A stretch of DNA of 14,422 bases from Prolixibacteraceae bacterium (GTDB taxonomy: Bacteria; Bacteroidota; Bacteroidia; Bacteroidales; Prolixibacteraceae), in contig SKHV01000160.1 in assembly GCA_007116765.1 (NCBI GenBank), positions 1-14,422 on the forward strand, in the 5' to 3' direction. The position numbers and the translations under genes are program-made. The notes beneath the pieces were generated by a model. The model was not told the DNA's origin. It made no database searches and worked only from the letters and a program-made list of their open reading frames with translations. Shown here piece after piece: positions 13,012 through 14,422 of the stretch; the stretch's first letter is position 1; every line of letters starts with the position of its first letter.

Positions 13012-14103
13012 ATGAAACACTTAAAACCATATACCAGCACAATAATAATTGCAGCATTGCTTTTAATTATTGCCTCATGCCGCAAAGAAATCGATTTCGA
13101 CTTAAAACTGATTGCTTCTCAAATGGTGGTTAACAGTTTTGTTGAATCGGATAGCATAATAACCGTACATTTGGCCGGCAGCAAACCAATACCCGGCATT
13201 AAGTCTGATTTTAACTGGATTAAAAATGCGAACATTAAGCTTTATGTCGACGGTGTTGAAAAAGAAACATTGAAAGCTTTTGAAATTGAATCCGAAAGCA
13301 ATAACGAAAACTACTATTACTATAATCGTTTTTCGGGCAATACGCCAACTGTTGAATACCGTTCGGAACTCAGAGCCGAAAGTGGGCGGACTTACAAACT
13401 GGAAATCGAACACCCCGACTATGAAGTTGTTACTTGCGAGACTACCGTGCCGGAACCGGTTGAGATAGCACTGATCGACACAACTTACTCCGATGCCGAA
13501 AGGTGGTACCATGGGCGTAAAAATCTGGGTGTAAAGTTGAAATTCAACGATCCGGCAAATACTGCAAATTATTACCGACTGGTTTCGCACATCAGGAATG
13601 GAAAGTATGAAGAGCGGAATTACAATATGGAGCAAGAATCGTATGTTTATATTGAGGAGCGATACGTCATTCTAACCGATCCTGTATTGATTCCCAAACA
13701 AGAAGATGCCAACGATTTTTTATCAGGAAGCATGGAAAATATTTATAACATATTTACCGATCAACTGATAGATGGAAAGGAATACTCAATTAATGTTGAT
13801 TTTAATGTATGGGATCCGGAGCGTAGGGATACAATAAATTTGCTCGACCTTGGAGAGTTTTATGAAATAACCATCATGTTGCAATCCATTAACCACGATA
13901 CGTATTTATTTTTAAAATCATCGTACGAGCACTTGTATTACAGCGATGATTTATTTGCAGAGCCGGTGCAAGTATATTCCAACGTGAACAATGGCCGTGG
14001 CATTTTCGGAGCAAGCTCCAGCTCGGTTGTTAAGTTTATAAAAGGCACTTACCCGATGGACGATGTTGATTACCGTGAAAGCAACTATTACTATTACTGG
14101 TAA
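13012..14103 (+). CDS. DUF4249-family lipoprotein
   Basis: 363-residue predicted outer-membrane or periplasmic lipoprotein. The ATG at 13012 gives MKHLKPYTSTIIIAALLLII then a lipobox ending ASC with the lipidated Cys at 23; an upstream TTG at 13000 would add only four residues. The charged residues after the Cys (RKE) resemble the surface-export signals of some Bacteroidota lipoproteins, but that is suggestive only. The mature part is beta-rich with features typical of DUF4249 as I know it: an early SQMVVNSFVESDS segment, NANIKLYVDG, and YKLEIEHPDYEVVTCETTVPEPV. Both an internal NNENYYYYN run and the C-terminus NYYYYW are tyrosine-rich. It follows the TonB receptor by 12 nt and likely acts with it, perhaps as a ligand-binding partner; the function of the family is not established. 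Confidence 0.82.
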   Translation: MKHLKPYTSTIIIAALLLIIASCRKEIDFDLKLIASQMVVNSFVESDSIITVHLAGSKPIPGIKSDFNWIKNANIKLYVDGVEKETLKAFEIESESNNENYYYYNRFSGNTPTVEYRSELRAESGRTYKLEIEHPDYEVVTCETTVPEPVEIALIDTTYSDAERWYHGRKNLGVKLKFNDPANTANYYRLVSHIRNGKYEERNYNMEQESYVYIEERYVILTDPVLIPKQEDANDFLSGSMENIYNIFTDQLIDGKEYSINVDFNVWDPERRDTINLLDLGEFYEITIMLQSINHDTYLFLKSSYEHLYYSDDLFAEPVQVYSNVNNGRGIFGASSSSVVKFIKGTYPMDDVDYRESNYYYYW

Positions 14104-14128
14104 GCAAAAAAAATCAAACTATTACACT

Positions 14129-14422
14129 ATGAACTGCATTCGAATTAAAAGCACGATCATTCTTTTTATACTAATCAAGTTTACCAATGCTTTTGCCCTG
14201 TATCCTTCCGAAAAAGCCTTAAAGCCAGCCTCGGTTATGGCATTCACATGGGGAAAAACACCGACGGGGCTGGTGTGGTTTATTCGCTTGCTTATCAAAA
14301 GGAAATATGGAACGAGCGTTTCAGCTTGAACCCGAATATCAGTTTTGGACAGTACAATTCAACGTTCTTGCCCTTAGGTGCTCGAGACCAATACTTCCTC
14401 GGGTTAAACTCTATTGGCTTTA
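14129..14422 (+). pseudogene. Outer-membrane beta-barrel gene, frameshifted near its 5' end and cut by window edge
   Basis: The ATG at 14129 opens a signal peptide (MNCIRIKSTIILFILIKFTNAFA), but that frame then runs into unlikely sequence and stops at TGA 14327-14329. A different frame gives convincing barrel-like sequence from about 14212 to the window end: SLKASLGYGIHMGKNT, VVYSLAYQKEIW, FSLNPNISFGQYN and DQYFLGLNSIGF. That second frame has no start codon between its stop at 14146-14148 and the ATG at 14248. Adding one base near the run of five A (14211-14215) would join signal peptide and barrel as ALYPSEKSLKASLGYG. So there is an apparent one-base deletion: a true mutation, a phase-variable site or a sequencing error. 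It lies 25 nt after the DUF4249 gene and is probably the third gene of the operon. Confidence 0.65.

Noticed and set aside
13102..13635. 177-codon minus-strand open frame
   Set aside because: It is antisense to the DUF4249 lipoprotein, which has a clear lipobox and family-like sequence; the reverse frame resembles no protein I know.
14205..14221. Programmed -1 ribosomal frameshift
   Set aside because: The site reads CGAAAAAGCC; in the upstream frame the P-site codon GAA cannot re-pair as CGA, and no downstream pseudoknot was evident.

Overview
The window looks like a chromosomal segment of an anaerobic or fermentative member of the Bacteroidota. The evidence is a TonB-dependent receptor with an N-terminal carboxypeptidase-regulatory-like domain, a downstream DUF4249 lipoprotein, promoter-like TAnnTTTG boxes, mostly weak Shine-Dalgarno sites, and a remnant of a four-helix-bundle (S23/23S-IVS type) gene common in this phylum. 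No rRNA, tRNA or CRISPR array was seen.

Left and centre (1-8107, all minus strand): an [FeFe]-hydrogenase island. In transcription order it runs: DRTGG-domain protein; RsbW-like GHKL ATPase; a ferredoxin/hydrogenase-like Fe-S protein with altered active-site motifs (HydS-like); a second DRTGG-domain protein; a PHP-family metallo-phosphoesterase; a 230-bp inverted-repeat element; a second GHKL ATPase; a thioredoxin-like [2Fe-2S] subunit (HndB-like); the NADH/FMN flavoprotein HydB; and the catalytic subunit HydA. HydA has lost only its last residues and stop codon at the left edge. HydA and HydB match group A3 NAD(P)-linked, electron-bifurcating-type hydrogenases, which couple H2 to NADH and ferredoxin. 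The usual third core subunit, the NuoE-like HydC/HndA, is not in the window.

Centre-right (8108-10454): a short divergent promoter region separates this operon from two plus-strand genes, a double-PAS protein and a SpoIIE/PP2C-type phosphatase with an extra conserved-looking C-terminal domain. From memory of related Firmicutes loci, the PAS part normally forms the C-terminus of the HydS-like protein and the phosphatase lies inside the operon. Here they appear split off and divergently transcribed. Together the HydS-like protein, PAS protein, two GHKL ATPases, phosphatase and DRTGG/PHP proteins suggest a redox- or H2-sensing phospho-switch that tunes the hydrogenase. That role is inferred.

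Right (10558-14422, plus strand): an apparently unrelated outer-membrane operon of a TonB-dependent receptor, a DUF4249 lipoprotein, and the start of an outer-membrane beta-barrel gene that carries a frameshift just after its signal peptide.

The less ordinary points are the split HydS/PAS arrangement, the degenerate H-cluster motifs, the missing NuoE subunit, and the inverted-repeat element carrying an internally deleted four-helix-bundle gene wedged in the operon.
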